The notes beneath the pieces are model-generated. The model was not told the DNA's origin. It searched no databases and saw only the letters and a list, made by a program, of their open reading frames with translations. Both the position numbers and the translations under genes were made by a program. Positions 1-8,980 of a stretch of 64,000 nucleotides of DNA are shown piece after piece. The stretch comes from an uncultured Chthonomonas sp. (GTDB lineage Bacteria; Armatimonadota; Chthonomonadetes; Chthonomonadales; CAJBBX01): assembly GCA_903885605.1 (NCBI GenBank), contig CAISJD010000097.1:17165-81164 (forward strand). The letters are read 5' to 3'. Each line of letters begins with the position of its first letter. Position 1 is the stretch's first letter.

Positions 1-499
1 GCGTTTCCGAGCCGGTGGCGACATCGATGATCCAGAGGTCGTCGTCGCGCACGAGGCCCAGGCGCGAACCATCCGGCGAGAGCTCCGGGTGCCGCTGGTC
101 GCCGGTGTGGCGCGTCAGGCGCTTCAGCGTCCTGGAGGCGACATCGAAGAGGAGCGCGTCGCCGCATCCCTTGAACCGCGCCGGGGCGCCGCCGGTCAGG
201 AGCAGCGTGCGGCCGTCCCTCGACCACCGGATGGCGTGGATCGGCACGGGCTTCTCGTCGTCGGGCTCCTTGAGGAGCGCGGGGTCGAACAGGGGCGCCC
301 GGTCGCCGGTGGCCGGGTCCAGCGCCCAGACGGTGGCGGCCTCGGTCCCGGGCAGCTTGTCCAGGTAGGTGAGCCTGGAACCGTCCGGCATCCAAACCGG
401 CCCGCCCAGCGTCTTCTCCGCCGGCGCAGAGGCTCCGAAGATGGCTTCCAACGTGAGGCGACGACGCCCAGGGCGCGATGACAAGGCCGGACCTCCCAT
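1..499 (-). CDS. S9 family peptidase (DPP IV type), N-terminal part, cut by window edge
   Basis: Reading the minus strand from an ATG at 499 gives about 166 residues with no stop, running off the window. The text is that of a prolyl-oligopeptidase/DPP IV N-terminal beta-propeller: an opening RRLTLEAIFG typical of S9 starts, then blade motifs such as GGPVWMPDGSRLTYLDK, IRWSRDGRTLLLTGG, HPELSPDGSRLGLV and DDLWIIDVATG. In this family the propeller gates a C-terminal alpha/beta-hydrolase domain that cleaves after proline; that domain lies outside the window. No signal peptide is visible, so the true start could lie upstream, although the ATG sits where family members usually begin. It is divergent from the next gene. 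Confidence 0.75.
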   Translation of the reverse strand, partial: MGGPALSSRPGRRRLTLEAIFGASAPAEKTLGGPVWMPDGSRLTYLDKLPGTEAATVWALDPATGDRAPLFDPALLKEPDDEKPVPIHAIRWSRDGRTLLLTGGAPARFKGCGDALLFDVASRTLKRLTRHTGDQRHPELSPDGSRLGLVRDDDLWIIDVATGSET

Positions 500-671
500 G
501 GGACCGTCACGGCCCCGCGATGCGCCAAGATTCGCCGCAGGGACGCCCGAGTCCTGTAACACGACCTCATCCCGAGGTGCGCCGCTACCATCGGCCCAGG
601 GGTCGATCTCCGCGCAGGAGCCTCCGGCGCCGCCGTCGAACTACGGCATTCGCGCGGGACGAACCGCGCCC

Positions 672-1787
672 ATGGGAGATCGACACGTGAGCCTTCCGCC
701 TGAGATGGTCTGCGCCCTGCTCGTCGTCGCCGCATCGCTGGCCGCGCTGCCGGCCGAGGCCGCCCCGCCCGTGATCAGGACCGTGCGCCCCGACGGCACG
801 CCCAACCGGGCCGCCTGGATGGCCCAGGGCACGTTCGGGGTCATGACCCACTACCTCTTCCGCCCCAAAGGCGACACGCCCGAGGAGCGCACGGCGGACC
901 TGAACCGGACTGTGGACGCCTTCGACGTGCCGGCCTACGTCAAGCAGATCAAGGAGACCGGCGCTGACTGGGTCATCTTCACCCTCGGCCAGACCACGGG
1001 AACCCTCTGCAGCCCCAACGCGATCCTCGACCCCAAGGCGCCGGGCATGACCCCGAAGCGTGACCTGGCCCTTGAGCTGGCCCGTGCGCTCCACCGGGCG
1101 GGGAAGCGGGTGATCCTCTACATCCCGTCGGAGCAGAACTCCGAGGAGGCGATCCAGAGGGCGCTTCGCTCCGACCTGCCGGGCTATCCCGACCGCTATT
1201 TCGAGTTCCTCAAGGCCTACTCCCTCAAGTTCGGCAAGCTCTGCGACGGCTGGTGGTTCGACTCCTGCGGCCCGCACGACGACGCCTACTGGAACGCATG
1301 GCTCACGGCCCTACGCGCCGGCAACCCGCAGACGGCCGTGGCCTTCAGCGGAGCCGAGTTCTGCTGCGGCGGCCCCGAAGGCCCGATCTGCAAGCTGGAG
1401 GACTACCACGCCGGCGAGATCCACCTGCTGGAGGAGGGGAAGATCCGGCGCGACTTCCTGCCGCCCGGCGGCGACATCGTGGTGGTCGACCAGAAGCTAC
1501 GCAAGCGCGGCCAGGAGGCCCGCACCTACCTGCCCGACGGCCAGTTCATCGACGGCGTGCAGTGGCACTGCCTCCTGCCGCTGGACCTGACCTTCAACCC
1601 GGCGGTCCCCAACCAGTACTGCAACTACACCGACAAGGAGCTACTCGGCTTCGTGGGATCGGTGAAGTCCGTGGGCGGAGCCATCACCATCAACGTGCCC
1701 ATCGAGATCGAAACCGGCCAGATCCCCACCGACAGCCACGCCCAGCTCGTGCGCCTGGGCAAGGAGCTGAGGAAGGCGGCGAAGTAG
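672..1787 (+). CDS. Secreted alpha-L-fucosidase-like (GH29-type) glycosidase
   Basis: About 371 residues. A hydrophobic signal peptide (MVCALLVVAASLAALPAEA) is followed by a TIM-barrel glycosidase fold. GH29-like features are the early GTFGVMTHYLF strand, DWVIFTLGQT, a long helix/strand alternation, and CDGWWFDSCG, where Asp197 occupies the position of the GH29 nucleophile. A C-terminal carbohydrate-binding domain is absent, so this is a short form. The start is ambiguous: ATG 672, GTG 687 (with GGGAG eight bases upstream) and ATG 705 are all in frame before the signal peptide. The next gene starts five bases after the stop, so the two are probably co-transcribed. Substrate is inferred only from the fold. 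Confidence 0.7.
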   Translation: MGDRHVSLPPEMVCALLVVAASLAALPAEAAPPVIRTVRPDGTPNRAAWMAQGTFGVMTHYLFRPKGDTPEERTADLNRTVDAFDVPAYVKQIKETGADWVIFTLGQTTGTLCSPNAILDPKAPGMTPKRDLALELARALHRAGKRVILYIPSEQNSEEAIQRALRSDLPGYPDRYFEFLKAYSLKFGKLCDGWWFDSCGPHDDAYWNAWLTALRAGNPQTAVAFSGAEFCCGGPEGPICKLEDYHAGEIHLLEEGKIRRDFLPPGGDIVVVDQKLRKRGQEARTYLPDGQFIDGVQWHCLLPLDLTFNPAVPNQYCNYTDKELLGFVGSVKSVGGAITINVPIEIETGQIPTDSHAQLVRLGKELRKAAK

Positions 1788-1792
1788 GCGGC

Positions 1793-3802
1793 ATGGGAGA
1801 TGCATCGGTGGTAGCCTGCCTTCTGTCAGTCGCGCTGTTCATGCCGGCGCCTGTGCTCTCGGCGCCGGCGCCTTCCGTCACGCTGTCGGGCATGGTGGGT
1901 GCGAAGCGGCTCTCGTTCCGGGTGACTCGGGTGGCGGGCGAGGCCTCGTTCGCGGCGGCGCCCCGGGCGGCGGCGTATGTGGCCGTCACCGAGGTCCACG
2001 CGGGCACTATGACGCCGACGCCGGTGCGCTACCTGGTCACAGGCGACGGCCTGACACCCTACGAACGCGCCTACACTGCGCGGGGCTTCGGGCCGGTGAC
2101 CTATGCCCTGCCCGTCGCCGGCGGCCGTGCCGGTGCGGTTCGCATCCGGAACCTTGCCGGAGCCGCTGCCGCGCCCTGCATCCTGCGTGTGCGCGGCGTG
2201 ACGCGGGCCGAGATCGACGCCGCCCGCGCCGCGGATCGGTTCGCCCTCTGCGGCACGGTCATCAACCCCCTGCTCGGGATGCCGGAGGAGGAGCAGGCCC
2301 AGCGCCTCGCCGCAAGCCTGCCGCCCATGCCGGGCCGCGCCGCCGGGCCGGGCTTCTCTTACGAGATCTACTACGCCGCGTGGGGACCCGAGGCCGTGCG
2401 GGCGCAACTGGTGAAGGCGCGGGACTGGTCGCGGCGGCACCGGATGAAGGCGCTCCTGGGGCTCGTCTCGTGGTGGAACGGCACGCCGCGCCGCGTCCCG
2501 GACGGCCTGGGCGGCGCCTTCGACGATCTGAAGTACCAGCAGGTCTGCTACACGCCCGGCGCCGAGCACGGGGAGAACCCCGAGCTTCGCGCGCTGCTCG
2601 GGGCGCGCTACAGCCGCCACTACCGGCTCTCGGTCCCCAACATCTGGAGCAACACGCCCTGGCTCACCATGAACAGCGCCACGCTGAACGCCTACCGCGC
2701 GCGGCGCATGGCCGAGGCCGTGCAGGCGCTGAAGGAGGTCTCCGCAGGGGATACCTCGTGGGTGGCGGGCCTCTTCCTGGAGAACGAGCCGCGCTACTGG
2801 GACACGCAGTCGACCCAGGGCACGCCGCAGTGGGCAGGGGAGCAGTGGGCCGACTTCAACCCCATGACGGTGGCCGACGCGGCGAAGGAGGGCGTGACGC
2901 TGGATCCGGCAGACGGCATGTCGCAGGCCGAGCTGGTCTGGCTGCAGGGCAACGTGGGGCGCTACTTCCAGCAGACCGCCGACGCCGCCAACCGTGCCCT
3001 GCGCGCGGCGGGAATGGCCGGCCGCGTGCCGGTCTACACGCACTCGCTCCAGCTATCGGTCCTCTTCCCTTGCCAGGCGCTGAACCAGTCGCCGGCGGAC
3101 TGGGCCCGGGCATCCGGCGCCCGGACGGGCATTGAGGGCATCTGGAGCAACCTGTCGGACTTCGACCGCGTGCGCGAGTGGGGCCCCTGGTGCAACCTGA
3201 ACCGCGAGGAGACCGACGGCCTGCCGCTGGAGACGCACCTCTGGGACCTGCGGGCGACCTACGCGGCGGGCGGCGAGTTCTACAACAGCTACAACTGGCA
3301 TACGCTGAAGGGCGACGGCTACCCCGGCTACGCGCGCGCCTTCGCGGCGGCGCTGCCCACGGCGCAGGCGTCCCCGCTGGAGGCGGCGCGCGCGTCGGAT
3401 GCCGAGCTGACGCTCAAGCCCCCGCAGGCGCTGCAGGCCTTCGGCGAGATTGAGGTGGCCGTCGAGCCATCGGGCGCCGTGGCAGCCGTGGCGCTGGAGA
3501 TGGTGTCGAACGCCGGAACCACCTTCTCGGCGCGGCGCAATGCCGCGAAGCCAGGGGCCACGCGCTTCACGTTCCCCGTGCCGGCGGAGGTCCACTGGTC
3601 CGCCACGGCGAGGCTACTCCTCCACGCCTACGACGCCACGGGGCGTGAGCTACCCAATGCAGCCCGCTTCGCCCACGGCGCCGAGAAGGCCATCCGGCTA
3701 CACCTGGACCTCGGCGAGTGCCGGGCGCTGAGCCTTGTCACGATCAGGCGTACGCGCCGCTCTAGACGAGCTGAAGCGGGCGCTACCGCACCTGGCGTTT
3801 GA
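1793..3802 (+). CDS. Secreted TIM-barrel glycosidase-like protein of unknown family
   Basis: About 669 residues with an N-terminal signal peptide (LLSVALFMPAPVLSAPAP). The first 150 residues look beta-rich. The middle (about 190-540) has the aromatic and acidic motifs of a secreted TIM-barrel glycosidase (GLVSWWNGTPRR, FLENEPRYWD, YNSYNWHT). A beta-sandwich-like tail follows. I cannot name the family. The last about 17 codons are read from the first copy of the 139-bp repeat downstream, so the original C-terminus has probably been replaced: the last native-looking residues are about CRALSLVTIR. It follows the GH29-like gene by five bases and probably shares its transcript. Confidence 0.6.
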   Translation: MGDASVVACLLSVALFMPAPVLSAPAPSVTLSGMVGAKRLSFRVTRVAGEASFAAAPRAAAYVAVTEVHAGTMTPTPVRYLVTGDGLTPYERAYTARGFGPVTYALPVAGGRAGAVRIRNLAGAAAAPCILRVRGVTRAEIDAARAADRFALCGTVINPLLGMPEEEQAQRLAASLPPMPGRAAGPGFSYEIYYAAWGPEAVRAQLVKARDWSRRHRMKALLGLVSWWNGTPRRVPDGLGGAFDDLKYQQVCYTPGAEHGENPELRALLGARYSRHYRLSVPNIWSNTPWLTMNSATLNAYRARRMAEAVQALKEVSAGDTSWVAGLFLENEPRYWDTQSTQGTPQWAGEQWADFNPMTVADAAKEGVTLDPADGMSQAELVWLQGNVGRYFQQTADAANRALRAAGMAGRVPVYTHSLQLSVLFPCQALNQSPADWARASGARTGIEGIWSNLSDFDRVREWGPWCNLNREETDGLPLETHLWDLRATYAAGGEFYNSYNWHTLKGDGYPGYARAFAAALPTAQASPLEAARASDAELTLKPPQALQAFGEIEVAVEPSGAVAAVALEMVSNAGTTFSARRNAAKPGATRFTFPVPAEVHWSATARLLLHAYDATGRELPNAARFAHGAEKAIRLHLDLGECRALSLVTIRRTRRSRRAEAGATAPGV

Positions 3803-4143
3803 GGGTGTGTTGTGAGGCGACGCCGTTGACGCCGTTGACGTGGCTGTCGACAACGACGTCAACGCGGTCAGCGCCGTCCGCGGTGGGCGCACGCGCCGCT
3901 CTGGACGAGCTGAAGCGGGCGCGGCCGCACCTGGCGTTTGAGGGTGGGTTGTGAGGCGACGCCGTTGACGCCGTTGACGTGGCTGTCGACAACGGCGTCA
4001 ACGCGGTCAGCGCCGTCCGCGGTGGGCGCACGCGCCGCTCTGGACGAACTGAAGCGGGCGCTGCTGCGCCTGGCGTTTGAGGGTGGGTTGTGAGGCGACG
4101 CCGTTGACGCCGTTGACGTGGCTGTCGACAACGGCGTCAACGA
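3752..4143 (+). repeat. 139-bp tandem repeat, about 2.8 copies, each with a hairpin
   Basis: Copies begin at 3752, 3891 and 4030 (exact 139-bp period) with only a few substitutions between them; the third copy diverges after about 4143. Each copy contains a 13-bp inverted repeat, GTTGACGCCGTTG with CAACGGCGTCAAC, around a 13-base loop (3825-3863 with one mismatch, 3964-4002, 4103-4141). One frame of each copy reads as a short helical tail (ALDELKRA then LAFEGGL) ending in a stop, so the unit may derive from a gene end plus its hairpin. The stop codon of the upstream gene lies inside copy 1. Between 3803 and 4171 I see no other gene. Confidence 0.9.
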
Positions 4144-4171
4144 CGTCAACAAGGTCCAAGGAGGGGTGGTC

Positions 4172-4975
4172 ATGCCTGAGCTCTTCGACAAGAGCGGCGG
4201 CTTCCGCAAGCTGCATGCGTTCACGCTGGCGACGATCATCCAGCTCGAGACGCTTCGCTTCTGCCGGCGCTTCCTCACTCGCGACCCGCGCGAGGCGGCC
4301 ACCAGCTTCTATGACCCGCAGGGCCGCCAGTACGACCAGATGACCCAGGCGGCGCGGAGCGGGCGCCAGAACATCATCGAGGGCTCGGAGAGGGCCGCGA
4401 CCTCGAAAGACACCGAGATGCGCCTCACCGACGTGGCTCGCGCCAGCCTTGGGGAGTTGCGCGGCGACTACGAGATGGTGATCCTCGCCAAGGGCCTCCT
4501 CCCGTGGTCGGCCTTCTCGGCCGAGGCGCGGGCCGTGAACGCGGTCTCCCTGGACGATGCCGGGTTCACCGAGGACGCGGTCCATGAGTCGGCAAGGCAT
4601 GTGCTGGCGCAACGCGCGAAGTACGCCCCGTGGCTCGACAGCGACGACGAACTGGTCGTGGCCAACACCATGCTGATCATCATCGGCCGGGCGATGACCA
4701 TGCTCAAGCGGCTGATCGCCGCGCAGGGCGAGGCCTTCGAGCAGGGCGGCGGCTTCAGCGAGCGGCTCACGGCCGTGCGCCTGGAGGCGCGCGAGGCGGC
4801 CCGCGCCGTCGGCCCCGAGTGCCCGCTCTGCGGCCAACCCATGCGCCGCCGGCAGTCGGCCAAGGGGGAGTTCTGGGGCTGCGGCGCCTACCCGGCGTGC
4901 AAGGGCATCCGACCCATGGCCCCATCGGCAGCGCCGTCAACAGCGTCGACCACCTCGGGCCCCTCTCGCCCATGA
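4172..4975 (+). CDS. Four-helix-bundle suffix domain protein with C4 zinc finger
   Basis: About 267 residues, with a strong Shine-Dalgarno AAGGAGG seven bases before the ATG. The N-terminal two thirds is all-helical and matches the TIGR02436-like four-helix bundle with its long 'suffix' form (LHAFTLATIIQLETLRFC, SGRQNIIEGSERAATSK, RLTDVARASLGELRGDYE). A topoisomerase-type C4 zinc ribbon follows near residues 218-250 (CPLCGQPM ... FWGCGAYPACKGIRP), then a low-complexity tail. Function is unknown; related bundles include the Avd accessory protein of diversity-generating retroelements and proteins encoded in 23S rRNA intervening sequences. There is no reverse transcriptase or rRNA here. The gene sits between direct copies of a hairpin repeat, suggesting a self-contained unit. 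Confidence 0.8.
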   Translation: MPELFDKSGGFRKLHAFTLATIIQLETLRFCRRFLTRDPREAATSFYDPQGRQYDQMTQAARSGRQNIIEGSERAATSKDTEMRLTDVARASLGELRGDYEMVILAKGLLPWSAFSAEARAVNAVSLDDAGFTEDAVHESARHVLAQRAKYAPWLDSDDELVVANTMLIIIGRAMTMLKRLIAAQGEAFEQGGGFSERLTAVRLEAREAARAVGPECPLCGQPMRRRQSAKGEFWGCGAYPACKGIRPMAPSAAPSTASTTSGPSRP

Positions 4976-5006
4976 ACGAGGCCGAGACCCGCGCCGCCCG
5001 AAAGAC

Positions 5007-5065
5007 GGGGTTGACGCCATTGACATGGCTGTCGACAACGGCGTCAACGCGGTCAGGGCCGCCGC
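5007..5065 (+). repeat. Solitary partial copy of the 139-bp repeat hairpin
   Basis: Same sequence as the hairpin part of the upstream tandem repeat: GTTGACGCCATTG (5010-5022) and CAACGGCGTCAAC (5036-5048), one mismatch, 13-base loop, followed by the same GCGGTCAG stretch. It is in direct orientation relative to the upstream copies and lies on the other side of the four-helix-bundle gene. The rest of 4976-5158 shows no recognisable feature. Confidence 0.8.
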
Positions 5066-5158
5066 CCGCGCCACACCCAAAACGCTCCTTCGCGATGCCT
5101 GACGCGAACCGGGCGAGATTCCAGCCGTCTACATAACTCAGAGGGCGCTCCGTCGACC

Positions 5159-8100
5159 GTGCGCCGCCCCGCCAGGAGGCTCACCGGGTTGATCGACGCC
5201 CTTCAGACCGGTCTCGACCGTGCCCGGAGCCGACAGAAGCTCGTGCGCGCCTGCGCGTGGGCGCTTGGGGTTGCCGCCGCCTGGTGCCTCCTGCTTGTCG
5301 TCGCCTTCCGTCTTGACCTTCTGCTTGCCTTCACCACCGCCGCACGGTCGGGCTGGCTCGCGGGCCTGGGAGCGGCCGCGGGCGCGATCCTCCTTGCGCC
5401 GCTCGTGGCCTGGCGCCTCTGCCGCCCCACCGACGAGCAACTGGCGCTGCTGGCCGAGCGGGCGCATCCCGCCTTCGGGGAGAGGCTCCTCACCTCCGTG
5501 GAGTTGGCCGCCGAGGGTCCTTCGCCGATCTCCGCCCCCACGGTCCGGCTGGCACTGGCCCACCAGGCTGCCGACGCCGCGGCGGGCTTCGACTTCGGCG
5601 CGTCTATCGCCAACCGCCCGGCCGTCCGCTGGGCCTGGGCTTGCGCGGCGGCCATCCTCTTGCTGGTCTTGCACGCCCTGCTCATGCCCGGCGCGTTCGG
5701 CGTCTTCCTCCAGAGGTTGCTCCACCCGGGCGCCGATATCCCCATCTTCGCGCAGACGCAGGTCTGGGCGCTGCCCGGCGACACCGTGATCCCGCGCGGG
5801 TCGGACCTGCAGATCGGCGTCCTGACGGCCGGCGTGGAGCCGGAGACGGCCACCGTGAAGTACCGGTTCGAGGGCGGCGAGTGGCAGTCGGTCCGGCTGG
5901 CCTCTCCCGCGGCGGTCCGCGAGCCTGTGTCCCAGGCATCGGCCGCCGCCGGTCCCACGCCCGTGGCCACCCGGCGCTTCGGCTTCAGCCTGCCGCAGGT
6001 TCGGCAGAGCGTCACCTACCTTGCGACGGCCAACGACGGCCGCTCCAACCCCCACACCGTGCGCGTGGAGGAGCGGCCCATGGTGCTGCAGGTGAAGATG
6101 CACTTCACCTACCCGGCCTACCAGCGCCGCGCGCCGGAGACCCTGCAGGCCGCCGCCGCCAACGTGGCCGCGCCGCTGGGAACCCGCGTGGAGATCGAGG
6201 CCACGGCCAACAAGCCCATCGCTTCGGCGCGGGCCGTGGCCGAGGGACGGCCGGACTGGACCTGGCAGGCGCAGGGCGCGACGCTGACCACAGACCTGCG
6301 CGTCTCCGGCGACCTGGCCTATGACCTGCAGCTGCGCGACCGCAACGGCTTCGACGCCCGCCCGGCGCCGCGCTACTCCGTCAACGCCCTGCGCGACCAG
6401 CCGCCTACCGTGCAGATGCTGAAGCCCGGTGTCGACCTGGAGCGCGCTCCCGGCGGCTTCATCGATGTCCGCGCCACGTCGGCCGACGACTACGCCGTGG
6501 AGCGCATGGGCATCGCCTACCGCGTGGCGGGACGGCGCGGGGGCATCGCCCTCCCCTCGGCCCCGGGGCCGGCCGGCGCCCGGCTGGGAGCCGCGCGGGT
6601 GAACCTGGGTCCGCTGCGCCTGAAGGCCGGCGACCTGCTCGCCTACGAGGCCACCGCCACCGACGGCGACACCGTCTCCGGCCCGCACACGGGCAAGTCG
6701 GCCACCTTCAACGTGCGGATCGTGGCCGCCGCCGAGATGCGTTCGAGGCTGGATGCCGAGATTCTGCAGCAGCTGGACGACCTGAAGCGTCTGACCCAGG
6801 CGCAGCGCGCCGTCCGTGCCGCCCTGGAGCGCGCCCGCCGCGACGCCAGGCCCCGGGCCGCCGCCCAGGCCGCCGCGAACCAGCGGAGCATCGCCGCGCA
6901 GGCCGCCTCCGTGGCAGCCCGCATGGCCGACACGCGCCAGAAGCTGGAGGAGAACGGCCTGGCGCATCCCGCCGAGCTGTCCGCCCGCGCCGAGGCCGCC
7001 CAGGCGCTGACGCGGCTGGCCGCGGCGCCCATGCGGCAGGCGGCAGACGCCATGCAGCAGGCCGCACGCAACCCCGACGGCAAGCCCATGGACGCCGCCC
7101 AGCAGCAGGAGCAGTCGGTGCGGCAGGAGCTGGAGCGGATCGCCGGCCTCCAGGCTCCGCCGGCCACCGCCTCGGAGCTGGCCCGCGAAGCCCGCCGCCT
7201 GGCCGACGAGCAGCAGCGCCTGGCCGAGGAGTCGAACCGCCTGGCCGAGCAGAAGGCCGCCGGAGCCACCCCCGCCGTGCAGGCCGCCCAGCGCGACCTG
7301 GCGCAGCAGCAGGGCGAGCTTCGCGCCGAGACCCAGGCCCTGCGGCAGCGGCTGAACGCCCCGTCCGCGGCCGCCACGCCCGCCGCCGATGCCGCCCGCC
7401 AGGCGGCCCGGGAGATGGACGAGCGCGCGGTGTCCCGGTCGCAGCAGCGCGCCCAGTCTCAGATGCAGTCCGGAAGCCCGCAACAGGCCGCCGAAGAGCA
7501 GAACCGCGCCGCCGAGGGCCTCCGCGCCGCCGCCGATGCGCTGGAGACCGGCGTGCCGCAGGACCGGAACGCCCGTGCGCTCGCCGCCGCCGCGGCCAGG
7601 ATGGAGTCGCTGGGCGACAAGCTGACCGACCTGGCCAACCAGCAGCGCACCGCGCAGAACAAAGTGCAGAATGCGGCCACGCCCGAGGAGGCCCGCAAGG
7701 CCGGCGCGCAGGAGCGCGACATCCGCGCCGCCGTGGAGAACGTCAACGCCCAGATGGCCGCCGCTCCCGCCGCTCAGGAGGCCGCCTCCAAGGCCGAGCA
7801 GAACCTTACGGCCGCGGCCCAGTCGCTGGCGAAGGGCGAGGCGCGCCCCGCCGTGACGCCCGCCAAGGAGGCCACCCGCAACCTGCTCCAGGCCGCCCAG
7901 GAGGCCCACGAGGCCGCGCGGCTCATGCGGAGCGAGGGCGAGATCCGCGCCGCCCAGGCCGCCGTGGAGCAGCTCGCCCGCGACCAGGCCTCCGTGCGGG
8001 AGCAGACCCGCCAGGCCGAGGCGCAGAAGGCCGGCTCGCCGGAGAAGGACGTGCGCGAACGGGCGCAGGCGCTCCGGCAGAAGGAGGCCGACCTGCAGAA

Positions 8101-8974
8101 CCGCGCGTGGCGCATGGAGGGCCAGATGCCCTCGCAGATGGCCAAGACCGTGCTGGCCCAGGCCAACCAGCGGATCGACGAGGCCCGGCAGGGGCTTGAG
8201 CGCCAGGAGACCGGCGCTGACACGCAACGCCAGCAGCAGCATGCCGAGCAGACGCTGGGCCGGCTGGCACGGTCGCTCGAGCGCGCCGCGCAGGCCTCCC
8301 TCTTCCAGCAGCAGACCGGCCAGAGCCAGACCCCCGAGGCGCAGCTCGCCGCGCAGCTGGGCGACATGGAAGCGGCCCGGGAGATGGAGGCGCAGATCCG
8401 GCAGGAGACCCAGGGCATCCAGAGCCGCCGCGAGGCCCAGCCCAACCAGGAGATGACCCCGAAGCTCCGCCGCGAGACCGAGATGGCCGCCCAGTCGCAG
8501 GCGCAGAACCAGTGGCAGACCTACAGCATCGGCGACCGCCTGCGCGACATGCCCGACTACACCCAGCCCCTGCGCCAGGCCAGCCGCCAGATGGAAGAGG
8601 TCCGCGCCCAGCTCGAGAAGCGCGAGACCGGCCAGCCCACCCAGGCCAACGAGGAGAAGATCGTCTCGCAACTGGACCAGCTCGTGGCCCGTGCGCGGCA
8701 GGAGATGGAGCAGCAGCGGTCGAAGATGATGCGCAGCGGCAAGCCCCAGAACAACGCGCGCAAGGCCGATACGCCCTCGCCCAAGTCCAACGCTCCCCTG
8801 GTGCAGGCCGACCAGGCCGCGCTGGGCGCCTTCCGGCCCGGCGGGCGCGGCTTCGGTCCGCTCTCGCCCAAGGCGCAGCAGCTCATGCGGCAGGGGCGGC
8901 AGGAGCGCGTGCCCGCCGAATACCGTGAGCTGGTCAACCAGTACTACAAAGCGCTATCGGAAAGAGGCCGGTAA
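5159..8974 (+). CDS. DUF4175-like large membrane-anchored coiled-coil protein
   Basis: About 1271 residues. Three hydrophobic segments lie near the N-terminus (about residues 30-60, 62-85 and 160-180), as in DUF4175 proteins. A beta-rich part (about 190-520) follows, then about 700 residues of Ala/Gln/Glu/Arg-rich coiled coil with many QQ and RQ runs, and a basic tail. The protein is probably anchored in the inner membrane; its biochemical role is unknown. In Planctomycetota and related phyla it commonly precedes a prenyltransferase-repeat protein and a MoxR/DUF58/BatA set, exactly as here. The start is GTG 5159; TTG 5189, preceded by AGGAGG, is an alternative. The 1177-residue ORF on the opposite strand is a composition artefact. 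Confidence 0.7.
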   Translation: MRRPARRLTGLIDALQTGLDRARSRQKLVRACAWALGVAAAWCLLLVVAFRLDLLLAFTTAARSGWLAGLGAAAGAILLAPLVAWRLCRPTDEQLALLAERAHPAFGERLLTSVELAAEGPSPISAPTVRLALAHQAADAAAGFDFGASIANRPAVRWAWACAAAILLLVLHALLMPGAFGVFLQRLLHPGADIPIFAQTQVWALPGDTVIPRGSDLQIGVLTAGVEPETATVKYRFEGGEWQSVRLASPAAVREPVSQASAAAGPTPVATRRFGFSLPQVRQSVTYLATANDGRSNPHTVRVEERPMVLQVKMHFTYPAYQRRAPETLQAAAANVAAPLGTRVEIEATANKPIASARAVAEGRPDWTWQAQGATLTTDLRVSGDLAYDLQLRDRNGFDARPAPRYSVNALRDQPPTVQMLKPGVDLERAPGGFIDVRATSADDYAVERMGIAYRVAGRRGGIALPSAPGPAGARLGAARVNLGPLRLKAGDLLAYEATATDGDTVSGPHTGKSATFNVRIVAAAEMRSRLDAEILQQLDDLKRLTQAQRAVRAALERARRDARPRAAAQAAANQRSIAAQAASVAARMADTRQKLEENGLAHPAELSARAEAAQALTRLAAAPMRQAADAMQQAARNPDGKPMDAAQQQEQSVRQELERIAGLQAPPATASELAREARRLADEQQRLAEESNRLAEQKAAGATPAVQAAQRDLAQQQGELRAETQALRQRLNAPSAAATPAADAARQAAREMDERAVSRSQQRAQSQMQSGSPQQAAEEQNRAAEGLRAAADALETGVPQDRNARALAAAAARMESLGDKLTDLANQQRTAQNKVQNAATPEEARKAGAQERDIRAAVENVNAQMAAAPAAQEAASKAEQNLTAAAQSLAKGEARPAVTPAKEATRNLLQAAQEAHEAARLMRSEGEIRAAQAAVEQLARDQASVREQTRQAEAQKAGSPEKDVRERAQALRQKEADLQNRAWRMEGQMPSQMAKTVLAQANQRIDEARQGLERQETGADTQRQQQHAEQTLGRLARSLERAAQASLFQQQTGQSQTPEAQLAAQLGDMEAAREMEAQIRQETQGIQSRREAQPNQEMTPKLRRETEMAAQSQAQNQWQTYSIGDRLRDMPDYTQPLRQASRQMEEVRAQLEKRETGQPTQANEEKIVSQLDQLVARARQEMEQQRSKMMRSGKPQNNARKADTPSPKSNAPLVQADQAALGAFRPGGRGFGPLSPKAQQLMRQGRQERVPAEYRELVNQYYKALSERGR

Positions 8975-8980
8975 GACCCC

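Noticed and set aside
1253..3802. Longer version of the second gene starting at 1253, inside the GH29-like gene
   Set aside because: The first 180 codons are an out-of-frame shadow of the upstream gene; the signal peptide starts at ATG 1793.
3752..4143. CRISPR array
   Set aside because: Units are contiguous 139-bp tandem copies without unique spacers, and there are no cas genes.
4172..4975. Part of a diversity-generating retroelement (Avd-like protein next to variable repeats)
   Set aside because: No reverse transcriptase in the window, and differences between repeat copies are not concentrated at adenines.
5138..8671. A 1177-codon open frame on the minus strand opposite the DUF4175 gene
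   Set aside because: It mirrors codon positions of the Ala/Gln-rich coiled coil in GC-rich DNA; its translation is Leu/Gly/His-rich without domains. The same applies to the long antisense frames at 12494-13720, 16544-18241 and 18980-21457.
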